From positions 62,001 through 126,000 of the forward strand of contig NZ_JBLUWW010000006.1 of assembly GCF_048323655.1 (NCBI RefSeq): 64,000 bases of DNA, read 5' to 3'. Of this stretch, positions 26,464 to 35,084 are shown in pieces. The position numbers and the translations under genes were made by a program. Position 1 is the stretch's first letter; every line of letters starts with the position of its first letter. The notes beneath the pieces were generated by a model that was not told the DNA's origin, made no database searches, and saw only the letters and a list, made by a program, of their open reading frames with translations. The stretch is from Salinimicrobium soli. GTDB taxonomy: Bacteria > Bacteroidota > Bacteroidia > Flavobacteriales > Flavobacteriaceae.

Positions 26464-27219
26464 ATGAGAGACAAAATAGTAGCCGGAAACTGGAAAATGA
26501 ATAATGACCTGGCAGAGACAGAAGACCTGTTATCGAAAATAAAACTGGAATGGGAAGGAACGGAGGGAGTTCGCGTTATCGTTGCTCCTTCATTCACAAA
26601 TCTGCATCACGCTTTTGAATCATTGCGAGACACGCAGGTTGAAGTGGCTGCCCAGAATATGAATCAGCATGAAAATGGGGCTTACACAGGTGAAGTTTCG
26701 GCGAAAATGCTCACAAGTATTGGGATAAAGACTGTGATCCTGGGTCACAGTGAAAGACGAGCAATTTTTAAGGAGACCGATGAGGTCCTGGCAGAGAAGG
26801 TGAATACTGCTCTTAAAAATGACATGGAAGTGATCTTCTGCTGTGGAGAGGAACTAAAAGAAAGAAAAAACAATGACCATTTTGAGGTCGTAAAAGGGCA
26901 ACTCGAGAACGGATTGTTCCATATCTCTGAGGAGGCGCTTGAAAAAGTGGTTGTAGCGTATGAACCGGTCTGGGCTATTGGAACGGGTGAAACTGCCTCT
27001 CCGGAACAGGCTCAGGAGATGCATGCCTTTATTAGAAAGAGCATAGAAGAAAAATACGGAAAGGATAAAGCAGCGGAAGTAGCTATTTTGTACGGCGGAA
27101 GTGTAAAACCTTCCAATGCTAAAGAGATCTTCGCTAAAGAAGATGTGGATGGTGGTCTCGTAGGAGGTGCCAGTTTGAAGGCTGAAGATTTTTTGGCAAT
27201 TGCGCGAGCGTTTAATTAA
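26464..27219 (+). CDS. tpiA: Triosephosphate isomerase
   Basis: Interconverts dihydroxyacetone phosphate and glyceraldehyde 3-phosphate in glycolysis. The 251-residue TIM barrel has GNWKMNN (residues 8-14), the catalytic His in GHSERR, the catalytic Glu and loop 6 in AYEPVWAIGTG, and the phosphate-binding LYGGSVKPSNA and DGGLVGGAS. Its stop is immediately followed by the prmA start. Confidence 0.97.
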   Translation: MRDKIVAGNWKMNNDLAETEDLLSKIKLEWEGTEGVRVIVAPSFTNLHHAFESLRDTQVEVAAQNMNQHENGAYTGEVSAKMLTSIGIKTVILGHSERRAIFKETDEVLAEKVNTALKNDMEVIFCCGEELKERKNNDHFEVVKGQLENGLFHISEEALEKVVVAYEPVWAIGTGETASPEQAQEMHAFIRKSIEEKYGKDKAAEVAILYGGSVKPSNAKEIFAKEDVDGGLVGGASLKAEDFLAIARAFN

Positions 27220-28062
27220 ATGAAAATGAATTACCTGGAGTTTAGATTTGTAGTGGAACCGGCACAACCGGCCTCAGAGATCCTTATCGCAGAATTGGGA
27301 TTGGCGGGCTTTGAGAGTTTTGTCGAGAATGAAGATGGAATAACTGCATACATTCCGAAGGAGGAATACGAAGCAGAAAACATGACGGGAATACATATTC
27401 TCCAGTCACAGGAATTTGATATTTCCTATACCTTAAAGGAAATTGAGCAGGTCAACTGGAATGAAGAGTGGGAAAAGAACTTTCATCCTATCTTGGTGAA
27501 TGAGGAATGCGGGGTACGTGCTCCCTTTCATCCTAAACCGGAAGTTACCTACGATATTGTTATAGAGCCAAAAATGTCATTTGGTACCGGGCATCATGCT
27601 ACCACCCATATGATGATCCAGTTTTTACTGAAAAGTGATCTTAAAGGAAAGACTGTGCTCGATATGGGCTGCGGAACGGGAGTATTGGCAATTGTAGCCG
27701 AAAAAAAAGGAGCAGCCTCAGTAGATGCGATCGATATTGACAACTGGTGTTATCAAAACACCCTTGAAAACGTGGAAAGGAATGAGTGTTCAAGAATTTC
27801 TACTTTTGAAGGTGCTTCAGAATTACTCCAGGGAAAAAATTATGACACAATAATTGCTAATATTAATCGTAATATCTTACTGGAAGACATAGAGACCTAT
27901 AGTTCCTGTCTTAATGAAAATGGGGAGTTATATCTAAGCGGCTTTTACGCCAAGGATATTCCCGCTATTCGAAAGGAATGTGAGGCACACGGATTAGTAT
28001 ATGATGATTACCTGGAACGGGAAGAATGGGTGGCTATAAGGTTTCTGAAAAGAAAAGAATAA
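27220..28062 (+). CDS. prmA: Ribosomal protein L11 methyltransferase
   Basis: S-adenosylmethionine-dependent trimethylation of ribosomal protein L11. The 280-residue product has the PrmA N-terminal domain (about 1-100), the linker EPKMSFGTGHHATT, the SAM motif DMGCGTGVLAI near residue 148, and the substrate-site IANINRNIL. It starts at the base after the tpiA stop; a second ATG lies two codons later. Confidence 0.94.
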   Translation: MKMNYLEFRFVVEPAQPASEILIAELGLAGFESFVENEDGITAYIPKEEYEAENMTGIHILQSQEFDISYTLKEIEQVNWNEEWEKNFHPILVNEECGVRAPFHPKPEVTYDIVIEPKMSFGTGHHATTHMMIQFLLKSDLKGKTVLDMGCGTGVLAIVAEKKGAASVDAIDIDNWCYQNTLENVERNECSRISTFEGASELLQGKNYDTIIANINRNILLEDIETYSSCLNENGELYLSGFYAKDIPAIRKECEAHGLVYDDYLEREEWVAIRFLKRKE

Positions 28063-28083
28063 AGCTATTGTAAAGAGAGGATT

Positions 28084-28359
28084 ATGAGTACGAAGGAGAA
28101 AGTTCTTGAGAAAAGAAAGGTTGAGAGTAAAGAGTCGAAGCTTCATGAGATCATTTTGTACAATGATGATTACAATACTTTTGACCATGTAATAGAAACG
28201 TTGATTATTGCCTGTGACCATACCCCGGAACAGGCAGAGCAGTGTTCCATTTTGGTGCATTACAAAGGTAAATGCTCTGTCAAGACAGGAACCTATGAAG
28301 ACCTGGAACCGCGCTGCGGAAAATTACTGGAAGAAGGCTTGTCGGCTGAAATAGTTTAA
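28084..28359 (+). CDS. clpS: ATP-dependent Clp protease adaptor ClpS
   Basis: Delivers N-degron substrates to ClpA/ClpC. The 91-residue product has a variable charged N-terminus and the core LYNDDYNTFDHVIETL, then HTPEQAEQCSILVHYKGKC, matching the N-end residue pocket of ClpS. It lies 21 nt after prmA and ends the tpiA-prmA-clpS run with a terminator. Confidence 0.93.
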   Translation: MSTKEKVLEKRKVESKESKLHEIILYNDDYNTFDHVIETLIIACDHTPEQAEQCSILVHYKGKCSVKTGTYEDLEPRCGKLLEEGLSAEIV

Positions 28360-28377
28360 TACCGTAAAACTGAAGTG

Positions 28378-28409
28378 AAAAGGTCCGTAAATAAATTACG
28401 GGCCTTTTT
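28378..28409 (+). terminator. Rho-independent terminator after clpS
   Basis: AAAAGGTCCGTAA and TTACGGGCCTTTTT flank a 5-nt loop with one G-T pair, followed by T. It lies 18 nt after the clpS stop. Confidence 0.85.
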
Positions 28410-28545
28410 GTTTTAATCTGGTTAAAGTTCCAGAATCTTTATACATTAAATACTGGAGGATTAGACTCTTAACAATATTTTATAGGTAGATAGACTTTCT
28501 TTTCCTGCTATTAGATTTAAATTGAAGGTTAATCAACCGTTATCC

Positions 28546-29682
28546 ATGAGAGATTCACTTCGAAACCTGTGGTTTGTAATCCTTTGCAGTAGTTTTTTTG
28601 TCCAGGGCATGAAGGCGCAGGAGACTCCAGAAGTAGATCTTGGTGGTGCCTTGCGCTTCAATTATAATCTTTCTTCCTGGAAACCTGAACAAAAGAAAAG
28701 AGGAGGTGATTTTGGCTACGATATGTTCAGGATTAATGCAATGGCTGCTTACCGGGGAATTTATGTCAATGCAGAATACCGTCATTATTCCGAAGGGTTT
28801 GGAGGAGGTATGCTGAAGCAGGGATGGTTTGGTTACAAATTCAACGAAGAGGAAGAAATTCAGTTAGGATTAACCCAGGTGCCTTTTGCAATCCAGCAGT
28901 ATAATTCCCATAACTGGTTCTTTAACCTGGGCTATTATATGGGTTTGGAAGATGATCATGACATGGGTATTAAATTTATCCATAATTCAGAAAACTGGGA
29001 GTATCATATAGCTTATTTTAAAAATGCTGAAGAGCTGAGGTTCGGAGATGTTTCAGCCGTTTCCGCCAGCAGGTATTCCTATGATGTAGCGGGTAATAAT
29101 AAAGAGGTGCACCAGGGTAACCTTAAGTTTTTGTATAAATGGGGTGAAAACTTGAAGTCGCAAGTTGGAGTGTCAGGCCAATATGGTGGTCTTTATAATA
29201 TTAACACCAAAAAGACCGGTAATCATCACGCTCTTGCCGTTCATTATGAGGCTGATTATAAATTATGGAATCTCAAGTCTGAAGCTATACTCGTTTCCCA
29301 TAATCCTAAAAATGAGAAAGGTGTTTCCGAAGAGATCATTGTGATGGCTGCTTATGGAGCCCCTTATGAAGTAGCTTCCGACTTCAATCTTTATACTATA
29401 GCCGTTTCCCGTGACCTGCCGGTCAATTGGGGTCCTGTGTCGAACCTGCAATTCTACAATGATTTCGGATACATGCAGAAAAGGGAAGGATCTTTCGAAG
29501 ACTCTTTTATGAATGTTACGGGGGTGCTGATAACTGCCGGCAATCTCTATACTTATGTGGATTATGCTGCCGGTTATAATCATTCCTGGTTAGGGGGCAA
29601 TTTCGTAGATGATTTTGCCGCTGGAAATCCCGATGCCAAATGGGAGGCGAGGTTCAATATCAATTTCGGATACTACTTCTAA
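28546..29682 (+). CDS. Porin-like outer membrane beta-barrel protein
   Basis: A 378-residue exported protein with a signal peptide (about 1-25, ending GMKAQE). The rest is amphipathic beta sequence rich in Tyr, Phe, Trp and Asn, ending in FNINFGYYF with the terminal aromatic typical of barrels. It resembles Bacteroidota porins of the OprP/OprO-like or DUF-type groups. ATG 28546 begins a proper signal peptide; a TTG at 28522 would add eight residues. It lies 27 nt before a BCCT transporter gene, which suggests it lets the same small solute through the outer membrane. Confidence 0.78.
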   Translation: MRDSLRNLWFVILCSSFFVQGMKAQETPEVDLGGALRFNYNLSSWKPEQKKRGGDFGYDMFRINAMAAYRGIYVNAEYRHYSEGFGGGMLKQGWFGYKFNEEEEIQLGLTQVPFAIQQYNSHNWFFNLGYYMGLEDDHDMGIKFIHNSENWEYHIAYFKNAEELRFGDVSAVSASRYSYDVAGNNKEVHQGNLKFLYKWGENLKSQVGVSGQYGGLYNINTKKTGNHHALAVHYEADYKLWNLKSEAILVSHNPKNEKGVSEEIIVMAAYGAPYEVASDFNLYTIAVSRDLPVNWGPVSNLQFYNDFGYMQKREGSFEDSFMNVTGVLITAGNLYTYVDYAAGYNHSWLGGNFVDDFAAGNPDAKWEARFNINFGYYF

Positions 29683-29709
29683 AGTTTAAACGAATAAAAA
29701 ACACCAGTT

Positions 29710-31335
29710 ATGACTAAAAAAATTATCAGGAGTGACGAGAGAAAGTCGATCATGGGATTAGAGGTTAACGGTCCGGTGTTTTTTTCTTCATCCATTATTA
29801 TTATCATAAGTATTGCTTTGACATTGATCTTCCGGGACCAGGCTGAAGGATATTTTGATTCCATTCAGGCTTTTGTCTCCAATAACGGCGGATGGTTCTT
29901 TGTCTTGTGTGTTAACATCTTTCTCATTTTTGTCCTCTATCTGGCCTTCAGTAAGTTTGGATCCATTCGAATAGGAGGTAAGGACGCGAAACCCGAATTT
30001 AAAACCCTCTCCTGGTTTGCTATGCTTTTTAGTGCGGGAATGGGAATTGGTCTATTGTTCTGGAGTATTGCCGAACCTGTTACCCACTTTCTTAATCCTC
30101 CTCTTACAGAAGGAGGAACTGCGGAGGCCGCTCAGGAAGCTATGAATTTCACCTTTCTACACTGGGGTTTCCACGCCTGGGGGATATATGCTTTAGTAGG
30201 TCTTTCTCTTGCCTATTTCACATACTCTCATGGACTTCCACTCACTATTCGTTCCGTTTTTTATCCCGTTCTTGGTGATAAGATCTATGGTAAAAGAGGT
30301 GATATCATTGATATTTTTGCTGTTTTGGCTACTTTATTCGGATTGGCAACATCATTAGGGCTTGGTGTGCAGCAGATAGCCGCAGGTTTAGCCCACGTTT
30401 TTGGAATTGATAGTGGCATTACTACCCAGGTGTTGCTCATTGCGGGGATCACAGGTATTGCCACTGCCTCTGTGGTCCTGGGAGTGGACAAGGGGGTGAA
30501 ATTGCTGAGTGAATGGAATATGAGAATTGCCGTTCTAATGTTATTAATGGTTGTAATTCTGGGCCCTACTATTTTTATTTTTCAATCTTTTGTTCAAAAT
30601 ACCGGTAGCTATTTTTATAGTTTTCTGGAAATATCCTCCTGGACAGAGAGCTATACAGGAAATAATTGGCAAAATGCCTGGACGGTATTTTACTGGGGCT
30701 GGTGGATCGCCTGGTCTCCTTTTGTAGGAATGTTCATTGCGCGAATCTCTAAAGGAAGGAGCATAAGAGAATTTATTTTAGGAGTACTTATCGTGCCTTC
30801 CCTCATTACCTTCTTTTGGATCTCTGCTTTTGGAAGTACTTCAATTCACCAGGCACTTTTAGGTAATGAAACGGTTGTGGAAGCAGTGGATGATAATGTG
30901 GCTACCGCTCTTTTTGTTTTTCTCGAGGGGTTTCCTTTTTCTACGGTCTTGAATATAATTGGAGTTGTTTTAATAGTAGGATTTTTTGTTACCTCGTCTG
31001 ATTCGGGTTCCCTGGTAGTGGACAGCCTTACCTCTGGAGGTAAAATCGATGCACCTGTAGGACAGCGGATTTTCTGGGCATTGGCTGAAGGTACTGTAGC
31101 AGCTGTTCTCCTGGTTGGAGGAGGGTTACAGGCCCTGCAAACGGCTTCTATAGTCACCGGACTTCCATTTGCTTTCATCCTTCTGTTTATGTGTTATTCA
31201 CTCTTTCTTGGGGTGCGGGATGAGTATCGTAAAGCGGAGGAGAAAAAGGCACAAAAGGAATTGGAGAGCTACGAAGAAGTTATCTCAGATATTATTAAAA
31301 AGAGGGGTAAGAATAAAGAAAATAACGAATTATGA
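29710..31335 (+). CDS. BCCT family betaine/choline/carnitine transporter
   Basis: Secondary transporter for quaternary ammonium compounds in the inner membrane, usually driven by sodium or protons. The 541-residue product has 12 predicted transmembrane helices. The family hallmarks are the glycine stretch SAGMGIGLLFWSIAEP (about 108-123) and the Trp-rich YWGWWIAWSPFVGMFIARIS (about 330-350). The charged C-terminal tail resembles osmosensing tails but is short. The substrate, perhaps glycine betaine, is inferred. The last four bases overlap the universal stress protein gene. Confidence 0.92.
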   Translation: MTKKIIRSDERKSIMGLEVNGPVFFSSSIIIIISIALTLIFRDQAEGYFDSIQAFVSNNGGWFFVLCVNIFLIFVLYLAFSKFGSIRIGGKDAKPEFKTLSWFAMLFSAGMGIGLLFWSIAEPVTHFLNPPLTEGGTAEAAQEAMNFTFLHWGFHAWGIYALVGLSLAYFTYSHGLPLTIRSVFYPVLGDKIYGKRGDIIDIFAVLATLFGLATSLGLGVQQIAAGLAHVFGIDSGITTQVLLIAGITGIATASVVLGVDKGVKLLSEWNMRIAVLMLLMVVILGPTIFIFQSFVQNTGSYFYSFLEISSWTESYTGNNWQNAWTVFYWGWWIAWSPFVGMFIARISKGRSIREFILGVLIVPSLITFFWISAFGSTSIHQALLGNETVVEAVDDNVATALFVFLEGFPFSTVLNIIGVVLIVGFFVTSSDSGSLVVDSLTSGGKIDAPVGQRIFWALAEGTVAAVLLVGGGLQALQTASIVTGLPFAFILLFMCYSLFLGVRDEYRKAEEKKAQKELESYEEVISDIIKKRGKNKENNEL

Positions 31336-32189
31336 AGACTATCAAAAATATACTTGTGGCCCTGGATCTTTCAGCTATAGATGAAAAACTCATTAAGTAT
31401 TCTTCTTTTATTACTGAAAGGCTGGGGGCAGAAAATGTCTATTTTGTCCATAACATAAAGAAGTATGAGATTTCGAAACTTTTCGAAGAACATCTTAAAG
31501 ATGTGAATCTTGATGAGGTGATTGGAGATGAATTGAATGAGAAAGTGAAGCAACATTTTTCAGCCTCAGCTAACTGGGAAGTATTGATCTCTGAAGATCC
31601 CTACAGTGAATCCCTGCTTAAATATATCGTTGAGAAATATTCAATAGACCTGGCTATTGTAGGAAACAAAAAGCACGAAAAAGGAACTGGAGTGGTAAGT
31701 GGAAAATTACTCCGCTTACTAAAGTGTGATATATTGGCCGTGCCTGCAAAGGCGCAAGAGAAAATAGATGTTATTTGGGCTGGAACCGATTTCTCTCAGG
31801 ACTCGCGAAAGGTATTCAGGATTACCAAAGAATTGCAGGAAGGAAACAATGTACTCTTGAAAGTAGTTCATGTCTATAGCGTGCCTGTACAATTTTCTCC
31901 CTATGTTTCTCCGGAATCTATGGGATCGAAAGTGGAAAAGCATGTAAAAGAAAAGTTTGACAAATTCTTAAAAAAACTGAATTATTCCGAAGCGATCGAA
32001 CCTCTCATCTTTATGGGGAGAGAATCGGGAGCTGCACAAAAAATACAGGCTAATATTATGGACTCGGATGCCGACTTGTTAGTCGTTTCAGATAAAGGTG
32101 GGAACACGTTCTCCCCATTTGCAGTGGGCACGGTGACCGAGGAGTTGTTCAATGCTAACCTGGAGGTACCTATCTGGGTTGTAAAATAA
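31332..32189 (+). CDS. Universal stress protein, two-domain
   Basis: A 285-residue cytosolic protein with two tandem UspA-like domains (about 1-140 and 145-285). The first begins MKTIKNILVALDLS and contains GNKKHEKGTG followed by a conserved VSGKLLR. The second has WAGTDFS and VSDKGGNTFSPFAVGTVTEEL, similar to the nucleotide-binding G-x2-G-x9-G(S/T) pattern. The start overlaps the BCCT gene (ATGA). Coupling of a USP to an osmolyte transporter is seen elsewhere and may tune transport. Confidence 0.9.
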   Translation: MKTIKNILVALDLSAIDEKLIKYSSFITERLGAENVYFVHNIKKYEISKLFEEHLKDVNLDEVIGDELNEKVKQHFSASANWEVLISEDPYSESLLKYIVEKYSIDLAIVGNKKHEKGTGVVSGKLLRLLKCDILAVPAKAQEKIDVIWAGTDFSQDSRKVFRITKELQEGNNVLLKVVHVYSVPVQFSPYVSPESMGSKVEKHVKEKFDKFLKKLNYSEAIEPLIFMGRESGAAQKIQANIMDSDADLLVVSDKGGNTFSPFAVGTVTEELFNANLEVPIWVVK

Positions 32190-32876
32190 CTATAGAGGGA
32201 TTCTTGGATAATTCTGGACCTCTTTTTCAACCCCATCTTTGTTGTTGATGATAATACGGCTCGGCCTGTTATTTTTAGCAACATCCCTGGCTTTGTCCAG
32301 GGCTTCTTCTTCCTTTTCAAATTTTGCGATAAGTTCTTTATTTGGGTCCCAAACATGCCATTTTTCTTCGGTATTTTTCCATTGCACACGATATGTACGC
32401 TCCTGTATGATTTCTTCTTTGTTCTTTAGCAATTCGAGAATGATCTTACCATCACTGAAATTTCCGCCGGGATAGAGCATAGGCAGCAGGGCGAAGAATA
32501 TGTAGTACATGGAGAAGTAGGTGAACTGATAGGTGAGCATTCCTGATTCCAATACCTTGTTTTCTACGAGTAGGATTACTGCAATTGTACTAATGAGATT
32601 GAACAAGGCGCCTCCCGAAAAAATAAGGATATTTGCCAGCTTCTCTTTGCGTTCTATGTTTTCAAAAGTGCAGAACCCATACCAGAAATAATACTGACGT
32701 ATTTCAAGAATTCCCCTTGAAAAAACCGGCTTTCCACTTCCCACAATTATTCGAATATTCTTTGCACCCATGAGCCAGGCAAAGAAAACATGCCCTGCTT
32801 CATGTAAAATTGATATGAGCGGCAGCACCAGGAAGAATGCCAGCAGGAATTTAGGAATGTCGTTAATGCCAAACAT
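32190..32876 (-). CDS. M50-type membrane metallopeptidase with DUF2188-like tail
   Basis: A 228-residue membrane protein with the zinc-protease motif HEAGH at residues 25-29 inside the first hydrophobic segment, further helices (about 70-130), and PGGNFSDGKI near 140, which matches the second metal-site region of site-2 protease relatives. The last about 60 residues (VWDPNKELIAKFEKEEEALDKARDVAKNN and following) resemble the small DUF2188 domain. The substrate is unknown. Its stop abuts the convergent USP stop without a gap. It lies beside the first attC-like site but lacks clear cassette ends. Confidence 0.8.
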   Translation of the reverse strand: MFGINDIPKFLLAFFLVLPLISILHEAGHVFFAWLMGAKNIRIIVGSGKPVFSRGILEIRQYYFWYGFCTFENIERKEKLANILIFSGGALFNLISTIAVILLVENKVLESGMLTYQFTYFSMYYIFFALLPMLYPGGNFSDGKIILELLKNKEEIIQERTYRVQWKNTEEKWHVWDPNKELIAKFEKEEEALDKARDVAKNNRPSRIIINNKDGVEKEVQNYPRIPL

Positions 32877-33017
32877 CTGTAATCATTCTAGATCAAATTT
32901 ATGTTCTATTTCATAAGAATCCTGATCTGTAAAATCAGAAATTTTTTATTCTCTTTTTCTTTACAGCTATAAAATGAAAATAATAATATTGATATGTAAA
33001 AAACTCATTTCAAAAAT
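32877..33017. other. Leader of the M50 gene, no gene seen
   Basis: AT-rich DNA upstream of the peptidase gene, reaching to the first attC-like site. With that site it makes a 316-nt stretch without a gene (32877-33192). I see no convincing promoter or hairpin in it. Confidence 0.5.
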
Positions 33018-33166
33018 TGCTTACAACGGTCTCGGCTATGAGTAGTTGAGTGGGCTGGCACTTAACTTTGCAAGTACACACTAAACTGAAAATTCGCGAG
33101 CTGCGAAGATTCGGGGTTCAGAAGTAGGCGAAAAGAAGCAATTACTTATAGCCATTGTTATGCAGC
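33018..33166. other. attC-like site A
   Basis: Imperfect palindrome of 149 nt. The left arm is TTACAAC (33021-33027), spacer GGTCTC, then GGCTATGAG (33034-33042). The right arm is CTTATAGCC (33145-33153), spacer ATT, then GTTATGC (33157-33163). Outer GTT/AAC boxes and inner boxes pair as R and L boxes do in integron attC sites. Ten bases at its right end (33157-33166) are the exact reverse complement of 34241-34250 beyond the amidohydrolase gene. Confidence 0.7.
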
Positions 33167-33192
33167 TGGCTTTAAGTTTTGTCAAACTAAAT

Positions 33193-34200
33193 TTATTTCC
33201 CATGGTGTCTGGCAATTTCTTCTTTGCTTAGCCTTAAGAAACGAGCTGCATTGTTATAGAAGATATCTCGTTTTTGTGATTCGGATAAAAATGGCGCTTT
33301 ATTGATTACCTCAATTGATCGTTCAATCACTCCGGGCCACACCATTTGGTCAGAACCAAACATTACCCGATTTCCAAAACCAGCATCAAATATAGCTTTC
33401 AACCAATTGTAAAATGCCTCTCTTGGCTGAGTGAAAACTATGACACCTATGTCAAGATGCACTTGTGGATGTGCATATAACAATGTTAAAAGGTCGTCTA
33501 TCATTGGGTATCCACCATGCATAATGTATAACCTTAGTTTAGGGTGTTTTACTAAAACTTCTTCCAGGCTCAGCGGGCTGTGCATCCTGGCCCGATAATT
33601 TGTTGCACCTAAATAAATTACACCTGGTGGACCTGGACCCACGTGAATACCAACTGGTATATCCAATTCTTCTGCTAATTTAAAATATGGTTCAAGCCTT
33701 TCATCATCAGGTGATATTCCAGCATATTGGGTAGTAAGTTCACCCAATACCATTAAATTTCCATGCTTGTGCATATTCCTCAATGAATCAGTTGATGGGG
33801 TATTTGGGCTTATCGACATTTCGATAGCAGGGTATAAACGGTCAGGCATCTTTGACCTCCATTTAGCTACTCTATCTGGTTGGCCACTCAAGACACCATA
33901 AATGTTTAATCTTTCCAACACATCAAGAGTTTCGTTCATCAACTCATCATCTGTTTTTGGCGACCAAACAGGATTAGAGCAAGGAGGTTCTTTAAGCATT
34001 TTCATGAATACTTCGGAATACGGTTTAGCAGGATCCCAAACCGGCATAGGGTTTATTGGTGTACAAATACCTACTGGTGGCGGTCCTTGCCCATCTACAG
34101 GATGAGCATGTAATTGCATATCGATTATGGGAAGGTTCAGCTGGCCAAATACTAGTTGGCTACAGAATGAGATTGTTAAAAATATTATACTTGTTTTCAT
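33193..34200 (-). CDS. Exported amidohydrolase-family metal-dependent hydrolase
   Basis: A 335-residue protein with a signal peptide (about 1-19, ending VFGQ) and an Amidohydro_2-type TIM barrel. Metal and catalytic motifs in order are HAH (residues 31-33), GIHVGPG, YIMHGGYP and FGSDQMVWPG. It would be periplasmic or secreted; the substrate (a carboxylate, lactone or amide) cannot be told. The gene is the body of an attC-flanked cassette of about 1.1 kb: site A ends 27 nt beyond its stop and site B begins 41 nt before its start. Confidence 0.85.
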   Translation of the reverse strand: MKTSIIFLTISFCSQLVFGQLNLPIIDMQLHAHPVDGQGPPPVGICTPINPMPVWDPAKPYSEVFMKMLKEPPCSNPVWSPKTDDELMNETLDVLERLNIYGVLSGQPDRVAKWRSKMPDRLYPAIEMSISPNTPSTDSLRNMHKHGNLMVLGELTTQYAGISPDDERLEPYFKLAEELDIPVGIHVGPGPPGVIYLGATNYRARMHSPLSLEEVLVKHPKLRLYIMHGGYPMIDDLLTLLYAHPQVHLDIGVIVFTQPREAFYNWLKAIFDAGFGNRVMFGSDQMVWPGVIERSIEVINKAPFLSESQKRDIFYNNAARFLRLSKEEIARHHGK

Positions 34201-34240
34201 AAAGAGATGTTTTAAGTTTTGTGATCCCAGTCAATGAGCT

Positions 34241-34340
34241 GCTGCATAACGTCCCCGGTCAACGCAAGTAGCGGAGTTAGAGACGCAGATTTATCTGTTA
34301 AATAGTATTTTTATAGGTAATAAAAATGACATTTTTGAGA
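34241..34340. other. attC-like site B, right half lost
   Basis: The left arm is GCTGCATAAC (34241-34250), spacer GTCCC, then CGGTCAACG. The inner part closely resembles site D (both have AACGCAAGT-GCGG and then the AAAAATG-CATTTTT palindrome). No matching right arm (CGTTGACC then GTT) is found; the sequence runs into the next gene. It is probably truncated by a rearrangement. Confidence 0.6.
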
Positions 34341-34341
34341 G
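34320..34341. repeat. AAAAATGACATTTTT palindrome copy
   Basis: Perfect palindrome core AAAAATGACATTTTT at 34322-34336, followed by GAGAGG. It is a member of the repeat group listed at 19655-19741 and lies inside attC-like site B. Confidence 0.7.
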
Positions 34342-34344
34342 GTA

Positions 34345-34974
34345 TTATGGTTGTAAAGCCAGGTTAAGTAAGCTGTCAATATAGGTTTGTTGAGAACGTG
34401 AAAATTCGGTTTCCCTCCGACTTTTATACATGTAATCGTAGGGTATTGAATCTCCTTTATAAAAGTATTTACCACTAACATGACCGGTACCTATCCAGCT
34501 ATCGGGAGGTAAGATGCCTATATCGTCTCTTTTAAGCAATGATGGATCCAGGTGTACGATGTTGTCGTTTATTAGCAGCTCTTTGCTAAAGAGACCTTTT
34601 TTTGTGAAGCGGCCCATGGAATTCTCCCGGGCATCATAGAGTACGAAAATGTAATCCTCATCGGTTGTTATATGAATATCGGTGCTGCTATTCGCATAAT
34701 TAATTAGTAAATAACCACCGGCGAGAAATACCAATTCTGCTATTAGAACAATGTAATATGAAACCTGATTCTTTATGAGGAACCGGTCTAAAGCGTACAG
34801 GATCGCGATAAGAAGTGTGACAGGAACAACTATAATGGGAAAAATTATTGCAGGACTCTCAACAGTAAAACCCAGATAGATAGCATAAATAGCAATAACA
34901 ATGCTAAAAGGCGTCACCACCGTTAACGGGGTAACAGGGTAAAACCATGATTTAAGTTTCTTTAAAGTAGCCAT
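34345..34974 (-). CDS. Membrane protein of unknown function
   Basis: A 209-residue product with three predicted transmembrane helices (about 18-37, 41-62, 72-93) and a C-terminal soluble part (about 95-209) with no motif I recognise. The soluble part carries charged and Tyr-rich stretches. The gene follows the broken attC-like site B, so it might once have been a cassette, but no complementary box is found upstream of its start. Confidence 0.6.
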   Translation of the reverse strand: MATLKKLKSWFYPVTPLTVVTPFSIVIAIYAIYLGFTVESPAIIFPIIVVPVTLLIAILYALDRFLIKNQVSYYIVLIAELVFLAGGYLLINYANSSTDIHITTDEDYIFVLYDARENSMGRFTKKGLFSKELLINDNIVHLDPSLLKRDDIGILPPDSWIGTGHVSGKYFYKGDSIPYDYMYKSRRETEFSRSQQTYIDSLLNLALQP

Positions 34975-35084
34975 AGCCTACTTTAATTGGTTCCTTACTT
35001 AAAGTTACAAAATTAGGCTCGAATTATGTTTTTCTTTTGTACGCTTCTTGAGAAGTTATTGGTGATTTTCATCCTGTGATGGGT

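Noticed and set aside
32178..33027. The M50 peptidase gene as a further cassette (GTTGTAAAAT at 32178 against TGCTTACAAC at 33018)
   Set aside because: Only seven of ten bases are complementary, the first box lies in the last codons of the universal stress protein, and the gene starts 140 nt from the box, unlike the other cassettes.
34350..35010. The 34345-34974 membrane protein gene as a cassette
   Set aside because: GTTGTAAAG at 34350 has no clear complement upstream of the gene start, and site B has lost its right arm.
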